DNA of 64,000 nt from Purshia tridentata (lineage: Eukaryota; Streptophyta; Magnoliopsida; Rosales; Rosaceae): positions 1 to 64,000 of the forward strand of contig QANT01006108.1 in the NCBI GenBank assembly GCA_003254885.1. The letters run 5' to 3'. The notes beneath the pieces are model-generated. The model saw nothing but the letters and a program-made list of their open reading frames with translations, was not told where the DNA came from and did no database searches. The translations under genes were made by a program, and so were the position numbers. Every line of letters starts with the position of its first letter. The stretch's first letter is position 1. This document shows positions 23,210-37,590 of this stretch, piece by piece.

Positions 23210-25591
23210 ATGTTGACTGGTTTGGCAAAGAGAAAGATGGTGACAGTGCTAAGCATTGACGGAGGGGGCATTAGAGGCATAATTCCAAGTACACTCCTGG
23301 CCTTCCTTGAATTCAAGCTTCAGGTTTACATATATATATATACATAATACTTCATTCCTTTAATTATCACTTCAATATGTTACATAGATTTGCTTATAAT
23401 TTAGTGTGTATATATATAGGAATCGGATGGAGCGAATGCTAGAATTGCGGATTATTTTGACATAATTGCCGGAACAAGTACAGGTGGGCTGGTCACCACC
23501 ATGCTTACAGCTCCAAACAAGGACAACAGACCCATGTACGCTGCAAAGGACATCAACAACTTCTACCTCGAACACACTCCTAAGATTTTCCCTCAAAATA
23601 GGTAAGCTTAAAACAAACTAGAGGAACTTAATTTATAGGATATTAATGTCGAAAATTAAGAATGCTAGTGTTGAGAAACAAAGTCAAATAAATAAATCAA
23701 GCCGCTCCTAAATTGATGCAAGTCTGTCTAAAGTCAAAGAAATGATGCTCCTAAATTGATGCAAGTTTGTCTAAAGTCAAAGAAATGATGCAAATCTGTC
23801 TATTTGTATTTAATTGTATTTTGTAATAGAGTCAAAGAAATGATGCAAGTCTGTCTATTTGTATTCAATTGTATTTTGTAATAGCCTTAGATTAAGGTTC
23901 AGGACAAATCGCTGTTCCTCCTTAGACATAGGATTTGTTATTTGTATAGCCTTCTATATATTCTTGTATCTTGTACAGAGGTAATACATAGAAAACATAT
24001 TCAGCCGTATTTCCTATAGCTAGTTGCCTTCGATCTTCTCTTTCTACTCCACAATGTGACTTCTCTAATGCGGATATATTTCACAATTTCATTTTATTAC
24101 ATAATTTGTCATGTTATGATATCAGAGTAGACAAAAGTCTATTAGGTAAATTAAGGTTGAAATGTATGACATAAATTGCACTCCTATATTTTTTTCTGAC
24201 AAAAAAAAGAATTAGTATGGCAATATATATAACATGTCAAATATTTTACAAAAAATCTTTTGTTTATGTGGTATGTGCAGTCGAAATCAATTCTTGGCAT
24301 CGATAAGAAGCATGGTTGGTGCGGTGAAGGGGCCAAGGTATGACGGGAAGTACATACGGTCGTTGACGAGCGGGCTGCTTGGTGAACTCACTATCAAACA
24401 GACTCTAACCAATGTAGTTATACCAACTTTTGACATCAAACGTCGTCAGCCTGTGATTTTCTCAACCATCGATGTACTACAGCAATATATAAGCCATTAA
24501 TTTCTTTTTTTTGTTATGTTTCATACTGTCTAGCTAGACAGGTGTTTTCATATACTTGCAAATGAGTAATTGTGTACCATTTTTGTACTGCAGGCAAAAG
24601 AAAGTTCTTCAAAAAATGCTAAGCTTTCTGATATCTGCATCAGTACCTCCGCAGCTCCCACGTATCTCCCTGCACACTACTTCGAGACCAAGGATAACGA
24701 GGGAAGTACCCGAACTTTTGATCTTGTCGATGGTGGAGTTGCTGCAAACAATCCTGTATGTAGTATGCAAATGTTTTACTTATAAAAAAGATGACATGTT
24801 ATGTTATCATACTGTTAAATAATATGTCTCGTAAGTAGTTTATTTGGAGTATGAATTCTGTTTTTGTACCAATTGGGTTTATAAGGTAGTCTCTATTAAT
24901 TAACTTTCTGTAATCTACCCACAGACTATGATGGCCATAAGCCACATAAACAGAGAGATGATGAAGCAAGACTCAGAGCCGATGGATGCCACAAGATTGC
25001 TAGTCCTGTCACTGGGCACAGGGGCTGCCAAGCAAGCAGAGAAGTACAATGCCACCACAGCCTCCAGATGGGGCTTGCTGAATTGGATGTTTGACAACGG
25101 GAGCACACCTTTGGTAGACCTTCTTTGTGATGCAAGTTCAGATATGGTCGACATTCATGTCTCCACCCTCTTCCAGTCCCTCCAAGCCAAGGACAACTAC
25201 CTCCGTATTCAGGTACATTTTATACGCCGCATATAAGAATAGAACTCAAATCCGCCTATACAAAAGTGGGTTGGAAATGTGATCGGTAAGTGTGGTTCAA
25301 AAAACAACAATTTCGATACATGTATGATGCTATAATAGGTTACTGATGATGTTGTGAAAATTATAGGATGACTCATTGAGTGGTGATGAATCATCAGTGG
25401 ACATTGCAACAGAGAAGAATCTGAAGAGGCTTGTGGAGATTGGGAATGAGCTGTTGAAGAAGCCAGTGTCAAGGGTCCAATTGGATACAGGGAAGTATGA
25501 GAAATCTGATGGAGAAGGTACCTATGAAGAAGCACTGGTCAATTTTGCCAAACGGCTCTCAGAGGGAAGGAAGCTCAGACAAAGCAATTGA
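23210..25591 (+). CDS. patatin-like phospholipase A (PLP2 type), tandem copy 2
   Basis: Six exons (23210-23323, 23420-23601, 24281-24473, 24594-24755, 24925-25212, 25367-25591). Every exon has exactly the same length as in copy 1, giving 387 residues. It starts [20 protein letters not shown]. The DGGGIRG, GTSTGG (Ser58) and DGG (Asp209) sites are all kept, so activity is expected. Scattered substitutions (for example KRRQPVIF where copy 1 has KYLQPVIF) show the copies are not brand new. Intron 2 is 679 bp against 230 bp in copy 1 because of an inserted LTR fossil. The promoter lacks the RY motifs of copy 1. Substrate and role are as for copy 1, and divergence of expression is plausible but not shown. 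Confidence 0.95.
23690..24135. mobile_element. LTR retrotransposon fossil (Copia-like LTR fragment)
   Basis: Insertion within intron 2 of patatin gene 2, absent from the same intron of gene 1. It shows an LTR-like 3' part (a TGTATAGCC/CTTGTATCTTGTAC region followed by leader-type sequence) and, at about 24117-24130, a stretch like the methionine-tRNA primer-binding site used by many plant LTR elements. A short unit near its left end is repeated in tandem. It has no coding part and is a broken relic, younger than the patatin duplication. Confidence 0.4.
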
Positions 25592-25756
25592 AACTAGTCA
25601 CACACTTCATTAATTTTCTCATTTATTCAGTTTATCATGATTATTCAATTTGTTTAATTGAAAAATAAAAAACGTGCGGGATTACCAGTGGATGTAAAAT
25701 TACTGAAGTTATGTTAATGTAAGATTGGAGGTTTTGGCATCACATCTACAAATCAA

Positions 25757-26258
25757 TTGTCCTTGAAATTTGGTACTGTGTGAAGAAAATGCATAATTTC
25801 CTTTCAGAATTGGCTTTAATTGATCATATTTACCAAAGACTATGATAGATTGCAATGGAATTCCTTTGTGAAGTTCTATAGGAGTCTGATTAGAGAGAGG
25901 CAAGATATTTGAATGAATTAAGCAGTGTGTTGCTACAGTTAGGTACCTTATCCCTATATCATAATAGAACAACATGGTGCCGCAAGGCAACTAATATATG
26001 GGACATTTCTTCACATACAGACCCGATAACACCAAAGCACACTTTGAAATATTGATTTTTTTATCTGCCAAAGTTAAGGTCTCTATAATATTAAAACAAA
26101 GGATTGATTGGAATTCCCACCAAACAAAACATTTGACAACTAAAATAAAGCATAGGCAACAACATAGTAAAAAAAAACATGAAAGGTTGCCCTATAAGTG
26201 GACAATGAATGCAATGGATAGGGAGAAGTTCCCAAAACTCCTTTGATGCAAAGAGCAA
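25757..26258. other. spacer and probable leader of the WEB-family gene
   Basis: No domain-bearing frame. A short upstream reading frame (starting MDREKFPKLL) ends just before the WEB start codon and could be a uORF. Confidence 0.4.
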
Positions 26259-27257
26259 ATGGAGTCATATGATGAGCAAAGAGCACACAGCTACTTGTAC
26301 AGAGCAAGAGAGTTGGATGAAAGCCCTGAGAAAGGATTGGGGTCTAAGTTGGCAGAACTGATCCAGACCAAGGAAGAACTCAAGAAAGCTAAAGAGAGCA
26401 CCATGCAGTCATGGCTAGACTCCAGGCCTCTCATTGATGAGCTCGAAAGGCTTAAATCTGGCCTTACTAGTGCTGAAAACCGATGTACTACACCCAATAT
26501 CATCTCAGAGCTTGAATCACATCTTGAGGCAACCAGTATGCATATCAAATCCAAAAGGGAGGATGAACTAAAGGCAAGAAATATGATCCATGAAATAAAT
26601 CAGGCTCTGGATGAAACTCGACAAGAGATGGAAAGGATTAAGTGGGACACAGATGAAGAACGACAAGCAATATCAAGATTGAAACAAACGCAGCATCTGA
26701 GGAGGCAGACTCTGCAAACAGTGCAACTTACACTTCGAGCTGTTCGGATAGAAAAAGAAGCTATTGGAGCATCAGCAGCAGTAGCACTTCAATACATAAA
26801 CAGTTCAGAAATGGAGAGAAGTACCGTCCACCTCACTCAGGAAGACTACCATGCCTTGACAAAAAGAGCAGAAGAAGAAAATTCTCATTCCGATTGGCGT
26901 GTTTTGGTCTCCACAGAACAGAAGCTTGCAGCTGAGGCAAGCCAGAAAAAAGCTTTGGCAAAATTGAATGGGCTATACTCTCAGAAAAGATCAAGAGAAA
27001 GGGAAATTAAAGAAGAAAATATAATTGGAGATGGGCACACTGGAGGTTCAAGAATCAGGATGGGAGGCCAAGTGAAGACCAGGCAGAATATGCTCCCCAA
27101 TGTTCGGGACAAAGTAATAGGTCATCCCAATCAGAGAAATCCACAACGGCTGAGATCAAGAAGTGGTAAAAATAAGAAGCTGCCAAAAACAAAACCATCT
27201 ATTTTGCAACAAATAAGGCATTTTCTTGTAAGAAACATACGAAGACTGTTCAGATGA
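26259..27257 (+). CDS. WEB-family coiled-coil protein (PMI2/PMI15-like)
   Basis: A single uninterrupted frame of 332 residues starting MESYDEQRAH. Almost all of it up to about residue 250 is charged heptad-type coiled coil. The segment LTQEDYHALTKRAEEE is the signature repeat of the WEB/DUF827 family ('EEY.AL.KKA.EAE'), and IEKEAIGASAAVALQYI before it is also typical. The C-terminus is basic (RLRSRSGKNKKLPKTK), ending RNIRRLFR. Family members act in blue-light chloroplast movement with WEB1/PMI2 through actin. This one is shorter than WEB1 or PMI2 and nearer to the small unnamed members, so the exact role is open. It converges with the CYP40 gene, with 540 bp between stops. Confidence 0.8.
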   Translation: MESYDEQRAHSYLYRARELDESPEKGLGSKLAELIQTKEELKKAKESTMQSWLDSRPLIDELERLKSGLTSAENRCTTPNIISELESHLEATSMHIKSKREDELKARNMIHEINQALDETRQEMERIKWDTDEERQAISRLKQTQHLRRQTLQTVQLTLRAVRIEKEAIGASAAVALQYINSSEMERSTVHLTQEDYHALTKRAEEENSHSDWRVLVSTEQKLAAEASQKKALAKLNGLYSQKRSREREIKEENIIGDGHTGGSRIRMGGQVKTRQNMLPNVRDKVIGHPNQRNPQRLRSRSGKNKKLPKTKPSILQQIRHFLVRNIRRLFR

Positions 27258-27797
27258 TTTCATACAAATTTAGAAAGTAGTAATCCAGTAAGAGCAATAA
27301 ATTGCTACAGACTAGTCTAACAAAAGGTGGATGCACTTGGAACAAAATTTGGTTTAAGCTTGAGTATTCCTGATTTTTCCCTCAAGTCTTCTGCAAGTTT
27401 TCTTGTGCTTCCTACAATGCTTGAAACAGAACAAGCTTTGTTAAAAGCCATGCAAAGATATTAACCTATCCTAAAATAGGTTTGAGAAGAACAAAGGTAT
27501 CCTATCTGAATATCTGAAAAACAATGAGGACATGCATACAAGAGTTTGACCATTGAATATAATAAAAAGGGACACAAAGATTGATACCTGATGTTTCCTA
27601 GAGCCAATTAAGACTGCAGACAGAATAGCTTGAACCAGTTGACTATGTAACTTAGAAAGTGCAGAAGGAATCAAAATCAATTCATCCATACCATGTGCAG
27701 CCTCTACAATAGCATGAACAAAATGTCAGCCCAAAAATTGGATAATCACAAAGCAACACTGATAAACAAAAACTTACAGAGTGACTGCACGCCTTCA
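27258..27797. other. convergent 3' flanks of WEB-family gene and CYP40
   Basis: Both genes end towards this stretch, so it should hold both 3' untranslated regions. A 72-codon minus-strand frame at 27471-27689 has no family resemblance. Confidence 0.5.
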
Positions 27798-30700
27798 TCA
27801 ATGAAACATTCTAGAATATGCTTTCTTTTCTCGTTCACACCTATCAGATACCTGTAGGAATTTTCAGATTTCAAATCCCTAAATGGAAATAAATAAAGCA
27901 TCCACTATTTGGTGAGTAAATCCAAAACACATGAAGCTCACTAACCTTCCTTTTAGCAGCCAGAAATTCTTTCTTAATTCCTCCTGAAAGATAGAAAACA
28001 TGAGGAAAGGTCAAATATTATCATTGATACACCGACTGACTTCTCTAGTTGGTCATCAAGTCTAAAAGCATAGGGGTTTAGTCATTCACAGCATCTAGTG
28101 CAAATATAAGAGTAAATATTCAATAACCATAAAGCTAATGTCCATGTGAGGTTCCCACATCACATCCCACAAGATCTGGTTTGCCGCTGGGAAAAATTAT
28201 TTTGGTAAAATTTTAAAATTCCCAGAAAGGAAAAGCAGGTTTATAAAGGCTTATTTTTTGGTATTGAAGTTAGGTAAATATCCAACACTACTGACCATCA
28301 TTTGGTTCCAACTCTAGAGCCTTCTTGAAGCTTTCAACTGCAGCGTCGATGTCATTAAGTGCCATATATGCCTGCAGCCAGCAAGATGCATAGAGAGTAA
28401 GTTGATAAACAGCATCCAGCAAGCATGCAAATTCTTGACAATTGAAGATTATTACCTGGCCTTGTCGAAACAAAGCCTTCACATTGTCTTCCATATCACG
28501 CAATGCAAAGTCTGCGTCCAATAATGCTCCTTCTAGGTCTCCTACTTTCAATCTACAAGCCTGAAGCAAAAAACCCACTTGTTAATCAATAGACAAGGAA
28601 AATGTCTTTACTTTAGTTTGTAACAATATAAAGAAAGTACAACAAAAAGGAAATAAACTTCAGAACTTCTGAACTTAATCAAGTTAGTCATCAAAAAGGT
28701 AATAAAAGTGAAGATGACCAAGCCTAATAACTACATTCATAGTTGGCCAATTTTCAAGATATCACTCATCATATGTAAGACTTCTTTACATTAACTACTA
28801 TACAGATGAACTTCAAATATTTTCATTTGATGTAGTAGAGTGTGATAATGGAACATGTAGCAGGGGCAAAGCCAAAACGCATGTAGTGTTCTGTAAATAA
28901 TGAGCCTTAAATTTGTATTAAGATATGGCTTTCATGTCATTAGGATCACCAGAAATCATTTCATATATGTATGAGCATTATAATTTGCATGTTGTCCACA
29001 TGACACCAGATCAAGGTGGAATCCCCATTCTAATAGAGAATTGTGGGTCTAGAAACCCATCAATGTGTTTACTCAATATGCAGTCCTAGATTTGGACAAA
29101 AACTATGCAGTGATCAAGAATTTGACTGCTTAACATAGTAAGAAATTAATGTTATGTACCAACTATAAAGATGTTACGTGACTCCTAAAAGGGAGAGAAA
29201 CAATTATTCTAACACTGACAGATCAATGTGAGTTAGCAAGTTTTGAAGTTGCAAGACTAGGAGCACTAGAGATAAATACAATGAATTGGGAAAATTTAAA
29301 ATGCATTTTTTTGGTTAAAGGTTGAGTAATAAGGGAAATAGATGGTCAAAGTCGCAACCAAGAAAATCTTATATTGCTCTATTCAAAGATATTGATAAAC
29401 AACAAGGTCAAGGAGGGGAGGGAAACACAAGTAAAAGTACTCTTTTTTGGTCCAGCAGGCTAACTTAAATATCATAAAGTTACTGTTAATTTCCATGTCA
29501 ATGATTATCACTAAAGTAAATGAACAATTCTTGCAATAAATATAGCTCAACAAACTGTCATTACATTACTTAATTAAAGATCATTGGTTTACTTGTCAAA
29601 AGATAAAATTTTTTAGTTTCAAGAAGGTTTCTTAGAGACCTCATTTAACATCCTTTGCTTTTACGTTTGATAAATTAAAATTCTTACTGAGCTATTAGTA
29701 AATATCTGAGACTTTGTCTTCCGCAAAGAGGAGCTATTATCTGTACATTACAAAGATAAAGCCATCAGATGATGAAAGCAGGCAAGCAACATTTTTATTG
29801 GGCAAAGGCGCAAAGCACATAGTTCACCTTTATCAATATCTTCCTTCTCCCAGCATACATCCAAGTAGCGCAAAGCCTTGCGGTACTTTCTAAGGGCCAT
29901 CTTATAGTCTTGCTTCTGTATGTCAAAAAAAAGAAAATAATAAAAACAAGCAAAACACAAACAAAGATATAAGTTTTAAACGGGTGAATCTCAAAGAAAA
30001 AACCATCCCAAGAAAATTTTAAAAATTTAGACTTCAAACATGGGTGGTGATCATTCAAAACGAATTACTTAGCAAGTATCATATAATGTTAATGAAAGAT
30101 ATGTTTGACCATAGTTGTAAGCTGAAATGAGATACCTTGTACAGTTCATTTCCAAAGGCCTTAATAGAGTCTGTAGCCATGACCCACCAAGAAATTCCGT
30201 CTGGTTTTGTATCAAGGTCAATGGGCCAATCAGGATAAACATCACCATCTTTGAAAAAGTTACATACCCCATCATCTGCCCCCGCAGGAAGTTCCCCACA
30301 ATCTGCAATTATGACTTGTTGGGTAGGCAAGTCACCGTCTTTAGTAGTCACATGCTCAATGGAACGAACCACACCCATGCCTTTAATCACCTTCCCGAAC
30401 ACAACATGCTTCCCATCAATATGGCAAGTCCGAGTTGTGGTGATAAAGAACTGAGAGCCATTGGTGTCAGGACCTGAATTAGCCATGGACAACATGCCTT
30501 TTCTCTCATGCTTTATGTCAAAGTTTTCATCTTCAAACTTCAACCCGTAAATGGACTCTCCTCCACTCCCATTTCCAGCAGATATGTCCCCGCCTTGTAT
30601 CATAAAACCTTTGATAATGCGGTGGAAACAAACACCCTGCAACCAAATGCAAATGAAATGCACATTTCTCACTTCTCTAACCAACTTATTCCTATAAAAA

Positions 30701-30946
30701 TTTAATCTTTCTTGTTGTACATGCACAAATAAACGAATTCAAGAAAAACCCAGAAAAGGAAAAAGCTTAACAAACCTTGTAATGAAGAGGAGCACCTGTG
30801 TTGGATCCAATGCCCTTCTCACCAGTACAAAGAGCTCTGAAATTCTCTGCGGTTTTGGGTACAACGTCATTGTAGAGCTCCACCACTATTCTTCCTTCTA
30901 GCTCTCCTCCAATGGTTATGTCCAAGTAACACCTTTGCCTCGCCAT
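27798..30946 (-). CDS. CYP40: cyclophilin-40 peptidyl-prolyl isomerase (SQUINT type)
   Basis: Eight exons: 30946-30776, 30636-30136, 29915-29828, 29740-29688, about 28562-28456, about 28373-28298, about 27984-27950, 27855-27798. It starts [14 protein letters not shown]. The cyclophilin domain shows [22 protein letters not shown] and [14 protein letters not shown] His stands where cyclophilin A has its cyclosporin-binding Trp, as usual in CYP40, so weak drug binding is expected. A linker ([16 protein letters not shown]) precedes TPR repeats ([54 protein letters not shown]), which in this family dock HSP90. It ends [11 protein letters not shown]-like ([17 protein letters not shown]). The Arabidopsis orthologue SQUINT promotes AGO1/miR156 activity and vegetative phase change. 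The gene looks complete. Confidence 0.95.
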
Positions 30947-31950
30947 CTCTCTCACTCTCCCACTCGACCCAAAAGCAAAATACGGAAAACGTAAAAAAAG
31001 AAAAAAGAACCCTAATCCCGCTCTGTGAATTTGAAACTGGTCCGACCACACAGACTCTAAAAACTTCAGACCACAGTCCACACCCCACAGCGCCCTATGA
31101 AGGCCTATGTCTGTGTCTGTGTCTGTGGTTCGTTGAGTCATTAGTAGAGGCTGGTGCTAAAGTGCGCGGTTGCGTGGCGTACGCTTTCACAGTTTCATAC
31201 TTTCATTTGTCTCTGTGCAGGGGCCTCGATAGAGTGTTGCGCGGGTGCATGCGGATTAGGAGTTTTGAAACCGTGTGATGAGGGGTTGGGATGAGGATGG
31301 ACACTGATTCCTAGGCCCAGGGTACTGTTGGTTGCCTAAAGAGGTCAGAGGAGAAGGGCATTTTTGGAAAAAAGCGAGAGTTGACTGGTGAGAGGGCAGT
31401 AGGGGTATGTCTGTCGCCAACTAGCAAGGTACTCAGCTTTATGGATCTCTCCGGCCGTACACGTACCACATCCATGCACTCTTGCATTGCAATTTGCAGA
31501 TTCATGATTCTTCCAAATCTTTTTTCTTTTCCTTTTTCATATTTCTACTTCCTTTTTTAATTTTGTCAAGATTTCTTCTCCTTTCCCAAATAAAAAAAAT
31601 GCTAAAATATTTGTCAAATTTTAATTACCAAATAATATATCAAATCATTAAAAGTAAATAAAGCCATAAAGGTCTTAATTAGCATAGATATAAATAAAAT
31701 ACTATGACATAACTTGGAAGCACAGGTACCTAAGTTGTCCATACATGGAGAGACTTGCTTGGAGTCTATTCTATTTGTGTTTTGGAATTTTCTTCCCCTT
31801 TAAGCCACTTCAATATACATGTACCTTAACTAATAGACATATCATTCTTACTAGATTAAATACTAGTTTCATAATAGTTTTTTTTTTTGTTTGACACTTC
31901 CAAGATCATACAATACCTTACAAACAATCAAAACAGTACTACTTAATTTT
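30947..31950. other. promoter of CYP40 and 3' flank of the peroxidase
   Basis: No further gene seen. The first 200 bp upstream of the CYP40 start are GT/AC-rich (TGTGTCTGTGTCTGTGTCTG near 31109). Confidence 0.5.
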
Positions 31951-33809
<1,859 letters not shown>

Positions 33810-33901
33810 ATGAATTTAATGTGAGAATAGTTTGTAATAAAGTCTCACTAACACTGTGACAACAAGCAGTGGTAAGTAGTAAGTTCTAAGTAGAAGCAGT
33901 T

Positions 33902-33909
33902 TATTTATA
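33902..33909 (-). promoter_or_regulatory. TATA box of the peroxidase gene
   Basis: TATAAATA on the minus strand, about 95 bp before the start codon. Confidence 0.65.
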
Positions 33910-36197
33910 CACAGAGTGAGAGTCGGAAAGTGCATGCAAAGTATGAAGTATGCAGATGCAGTTCATGTACTCTGGGAGAGTGGCAGAGGCACTAGAAATG
34001 TCTTATTCAGTTGGGTTTGGTACATTGCACTATATCATTAATGGATTGAGAACTCAGCAAGACCCACTTTATGAACTATTTAAATTTTTATAAGTGGTAC
34101 ATGTTAGATAATCACTAAATTTTAAAATTTAATAAATCCTCATCAGACAAATGGAGGAAGAGAAACATATAGGTGCAGTCTCACTCTGCAAATCAACAAA
34201 GAAGCGAAGGTTTCAAACTCAAATCCTCTTGCAAATAAGACTTTACTATCATGTTAGACAAACTACTTGATCAATAATACATATCAAGTTGTGAGAGAAT
34301 AAAACAATAATGTATATCAAGCTATATATGAAGTTACTCTCAAGTTGACTTAAATGCCTCCATCCCAATAAAATTTGCACTTCCAAAGTTATGCTGTCAC
34401 TCTTTTTGGGCTAGATATGTTTTATTAGCTACCTTTATGTTGGAGATAAGTTGTGGGTGGGAGTTGGAGCGCATGTTTTATGAAAGAAATCAAATTAATT
34501 ATCTGCCCAAAGTTGTATTCATATAACATATGTTGTGTCAAGTAGTGGAATGAATATACATGTGCAGTATGTATAATTAATGGGGGCAAGTAAATGTATC
34601 TATCAAAGCATTATAAGTTCATGAAGTCAAGCCAAGAAAAAGGGGATAGGGAGCAAGCATCACCAATGCAAGTGGGAAGGAGAGCAATTCAGTTGCAGTA
34701 GGATATATGAAACAAATTAATTTAATCCATGTGGTGTACTTGGCAGCAGTGTGAGTACTGTGTGCTGAAACACCTTTTTTTTTTTTCTTTTGAACAGAGT
34801 CTGCTGAAACACTTGAACATCTAATTACACAGTAACCCTTATCCTCACATGGGTTTTTAGCCGGGTTCAATATATGAAATTCAACGTATATTGTGACACA
34901 AGTAGTATAAAAATTTAAATTCGGTATCCCCTATTCTAATATAATGATATATTTTCTTAACCACAATGTTAATGATCATTTTGGTTTAGTAGATGACATC
35001 CCGTCTCATTTTATCGAAGTACATGCTAATTAAGTTCAAATATAGTTGATCAATAAAAAACACAGAATGCTTAAAGCCATTGTATTAGATGTAAAATGCA
35101 TAACAATGTACTGATTTGAACGTGAGGTCAAGGGATTACAATGAATTTGTTCATGAGCACTCTGGTAACATAAACGCTAAAGTTTGGTGTGAGAATTTTT
35201 GTTGACTAGTGTTGACCGTCTTTTTTCCTTTATAGTGCAAAATTCAGCCTCTTTCCCCTTTATTCTTTGTACCTTTTGATAATGCTGAGATGTAATAAAT
35301 TTGGTTGATCTTGTTCCCTTACTTGATTTGCTCATTTGTTAACCTTCATATTTTTTTCTTCTACCTTTCCCTGTTTCTCAGGGTTTGACATGATTCAGTT
35401 TCCAACTCTCCAAATTTTGAATGCTTTATTTAGCGAAAATTACTCAAATATTAGATATTTTCCAAGATTTTCTCATATATTAATCTAAGAATCTAGGATT
35501 ACACATAGACCGGAGAAGGAAAAATCAAGCCAAAAAGAGGCAAAGCGACCAAATCCAAACACACTTTGACACATTCTAAACTAGTAAAAGAATAGCCAAC
35601 TTTTTCAAGAGCTTTAGCTCAAGTGACATCGGAAATGGCGAGTATAGGTTTAGGTCATAGGTTTGACTGTTTGAGCATCCGTGTAATCAAAAAATAGACA
35701 TCTTGACACTTCCCTATTAGTATTGTCTGCAAATTAGAAAACTAAATATAGGAAACTTCTATGTGTGAGAATGTGAATTGTTGTCACATGTCAGAAAATT
35801 ATAACCTACGTAATAGTTTATAAGAAATTAGACCTTTTCACATATTGTCAATTGGTTTTGAGTTAGATGCTATAGTAAAATGTAAATCGCTGCTTTTGTT
35901 CATAGTTATAAAAACCCAAAACCAGATTCCACTGGATCCAATTCCACAAACACACACCAAGAACGCCAGATATGGGATTCATACAAGCTCGATTAGATTT
36001 AGACTGATGACATATATACTAATCATGGCCCAAAAACAAGAATATAATTTTCCCAAGAATCTAACAAGAAACATCATATTCACTCCCACATGAACATTGA
36101 ACAATGCAAATGGTATTATTACAACAGGAGATTAAAAAGCAGCCACTCCTACCCAGCTACCCACATAAAATTAAGCTTGTTGTAATCTAATCCCCAT
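33910..36197. other. spacer upstream of the peroxidase
   Basis: AT-rich spacer with no supported gene. Around 35600-35680 there is a faint tRNA-like A/B-box arrangement (TAGCTCAAGTGACATCGG, then GGTCATAGGTTTGACTG) that could be an old SINE, too weak to call. Confidence 0.4.
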
Positions 36198-36459
36198 CTA
36201 ACAAAGAGTACAGCACAAGTAATCCAAACAGCTGTCTGTGCAGTCAAAACAGCAGGAACAACTGCATCCACAGATAAATCATATAAACACAGAAATCAAA
36301 TTACAAAGTGAAGAAGCTAGACTGCTAGAGACCGTAAAAGAAAGAAGAAATTAATTAATGAAATAGTAAATACCATTCATTGATGGCTTTGTCCTGCTCA
36401 TCTTCTCCTGCCTTGTTGTTGCTGGAAGTCTCTATGGCCTGTGCTGGTGGAGGTTCCAT
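36198..36459 (-). CDS. cysteine-rich microprotein, two exons (unrecognised)
   Basis: Exon 1 (36459-36374) reads MEPPPAQAIETSSNNK, then a charged stretch GEDEQDKAINE, and ends at a GT donor in a split Cys codon. Exon 2 (36261-36198) begins after CTGTGGATGCAG and reads CCSCCFDCTDSCLDYLCC, then TLC and a stop. Total 49 residues, with ten Cys in the last 21. The layout, a polar Pro/Gln/Glu-rich head and a Cys-packed hydrophobic tail, recalls CYSTM-type stress peptides that sit at the plasma membrane, but the spacing is not the standard CYSTM one and I do not recognise the family. Without the splice, exon 2 in another frame would read VVPAVLTAQTAVWITC, a membrane-like peptide, so the frame must be confirmed by transcript data. 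The absence of a signal peptide argues against a secreted defensin. Confidence 0.55.
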
Positions 36460-37590
36460 CTATCTCTAAAAGTAGTCTCTGGAGAGATATGGTATGGGAA
36501 AGTAGAAGAGGTTATGAAAATGTATAAATGTTAAAATGGGTTCATGAACCACGTGAAGGCACTTGCCATGACTGCTTACAGAGTATACGAATTGTATGGA
36601 TAAAGCCAAAAAGGATTTGTCTTTTCATGTATAGTAAATATTCTTTCTTTATTTATTTTGATTTTTTACATATGATTTACGAATAATGAATACCCAATGT
36701 AGCCTAGCCCTTTCAAATTTCAAAGGCTTCTAGATAAGAATAAAGAATGAGAAAGTAAAGGGTTGGAGACTTGGAGTGGACCACTAGGAAGTAGTGGACA
36801 ATCAAACCAAGTTGATAAGGTCTTTTATCTGTGAAATCAATGGTGATTCTACGAGTGCTTATTCAAGATTACTCTTTTGAGCCTGTGACGTGGTTGGTAT
36901 AAATATTTCTACATCTAGCATTCATTCCAAGAGTAAATTCTGATTTGGCTTTTGGACAAATGTTCAGTTTCTTATCGTTTTCATAAGTTAATGACTTTAT
37001 TTCATCTTTTGACTCCACCTATTTTCAGTTTCAGCCCGTTAATATATGAAATTTCATCTTTTGACACCTATCAGAGCATCATCTATTAAGCCTACAGTTC
37101 ATGAGCTGTTTTCTATGCACAGAGAGGCACCGCAAATTGGAACTACAGGGAAAAAGCCCAGACCAAACAAGAAAAGGGGAAGAACAGGAATAACTGCAAA
37201 ACAGAAAAAACCACTTCAGCTCTTTAATATAGACATTCATCTTTTTACTCCATCAATGGTGAAAAGATTTCGGTTTTTCTCGTTCCTTCTCTTCAATAAG
37301 CATAGGGATTTGAAATGATACAAAGTATTACCTTCAGAAGGCCTTGTTAAAAGACTTCTGTTGAAGCTCTAAAAATTAGTTAATGGTATACAAAAAATGC
37401 TTCTAATTCCCAGTGCAAGATAAACTTCCACCATCAAAAGTATGAGGGAAAGAACCTACTTCTGTAACACTATTTCTGCAGAACTATAATTCCCTTTCCA
37501 CAAGTCATCTGAAAATGCTACACTTTTCAGCACCATGGTTGACACAGCACAGAGCATTTGCAGGAGGGTGTGGTATTTGAATCGCAAACT
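36460..37590. other. spacer
   Basis: Promoter side of the microprotein gene. A 90-codon plus-strand frame at 37046-37318 has no resemblance to a known protein and is probably chance. Confidence 0.4.

Larger units (their letters stand above)
22110..25755. repeat. tandem duplication unit 2 (patatin gene 2 with flanks)
   Basis: Counterpart of 17815-20645. It is longer because intron 2 holds an inserted LTR-type fragment and because an upstream block has been duplicated again at 22148-22394. Confidence 0.75.

Noticed and set aside
37046-37318. 90-codon basic frame (TGKKPRPNKKRGRTGITAKQ)
   Set aside because: No known family, no repeat of the pattern nearby, no promoter signal. It could be chance in purine-rich DNA.
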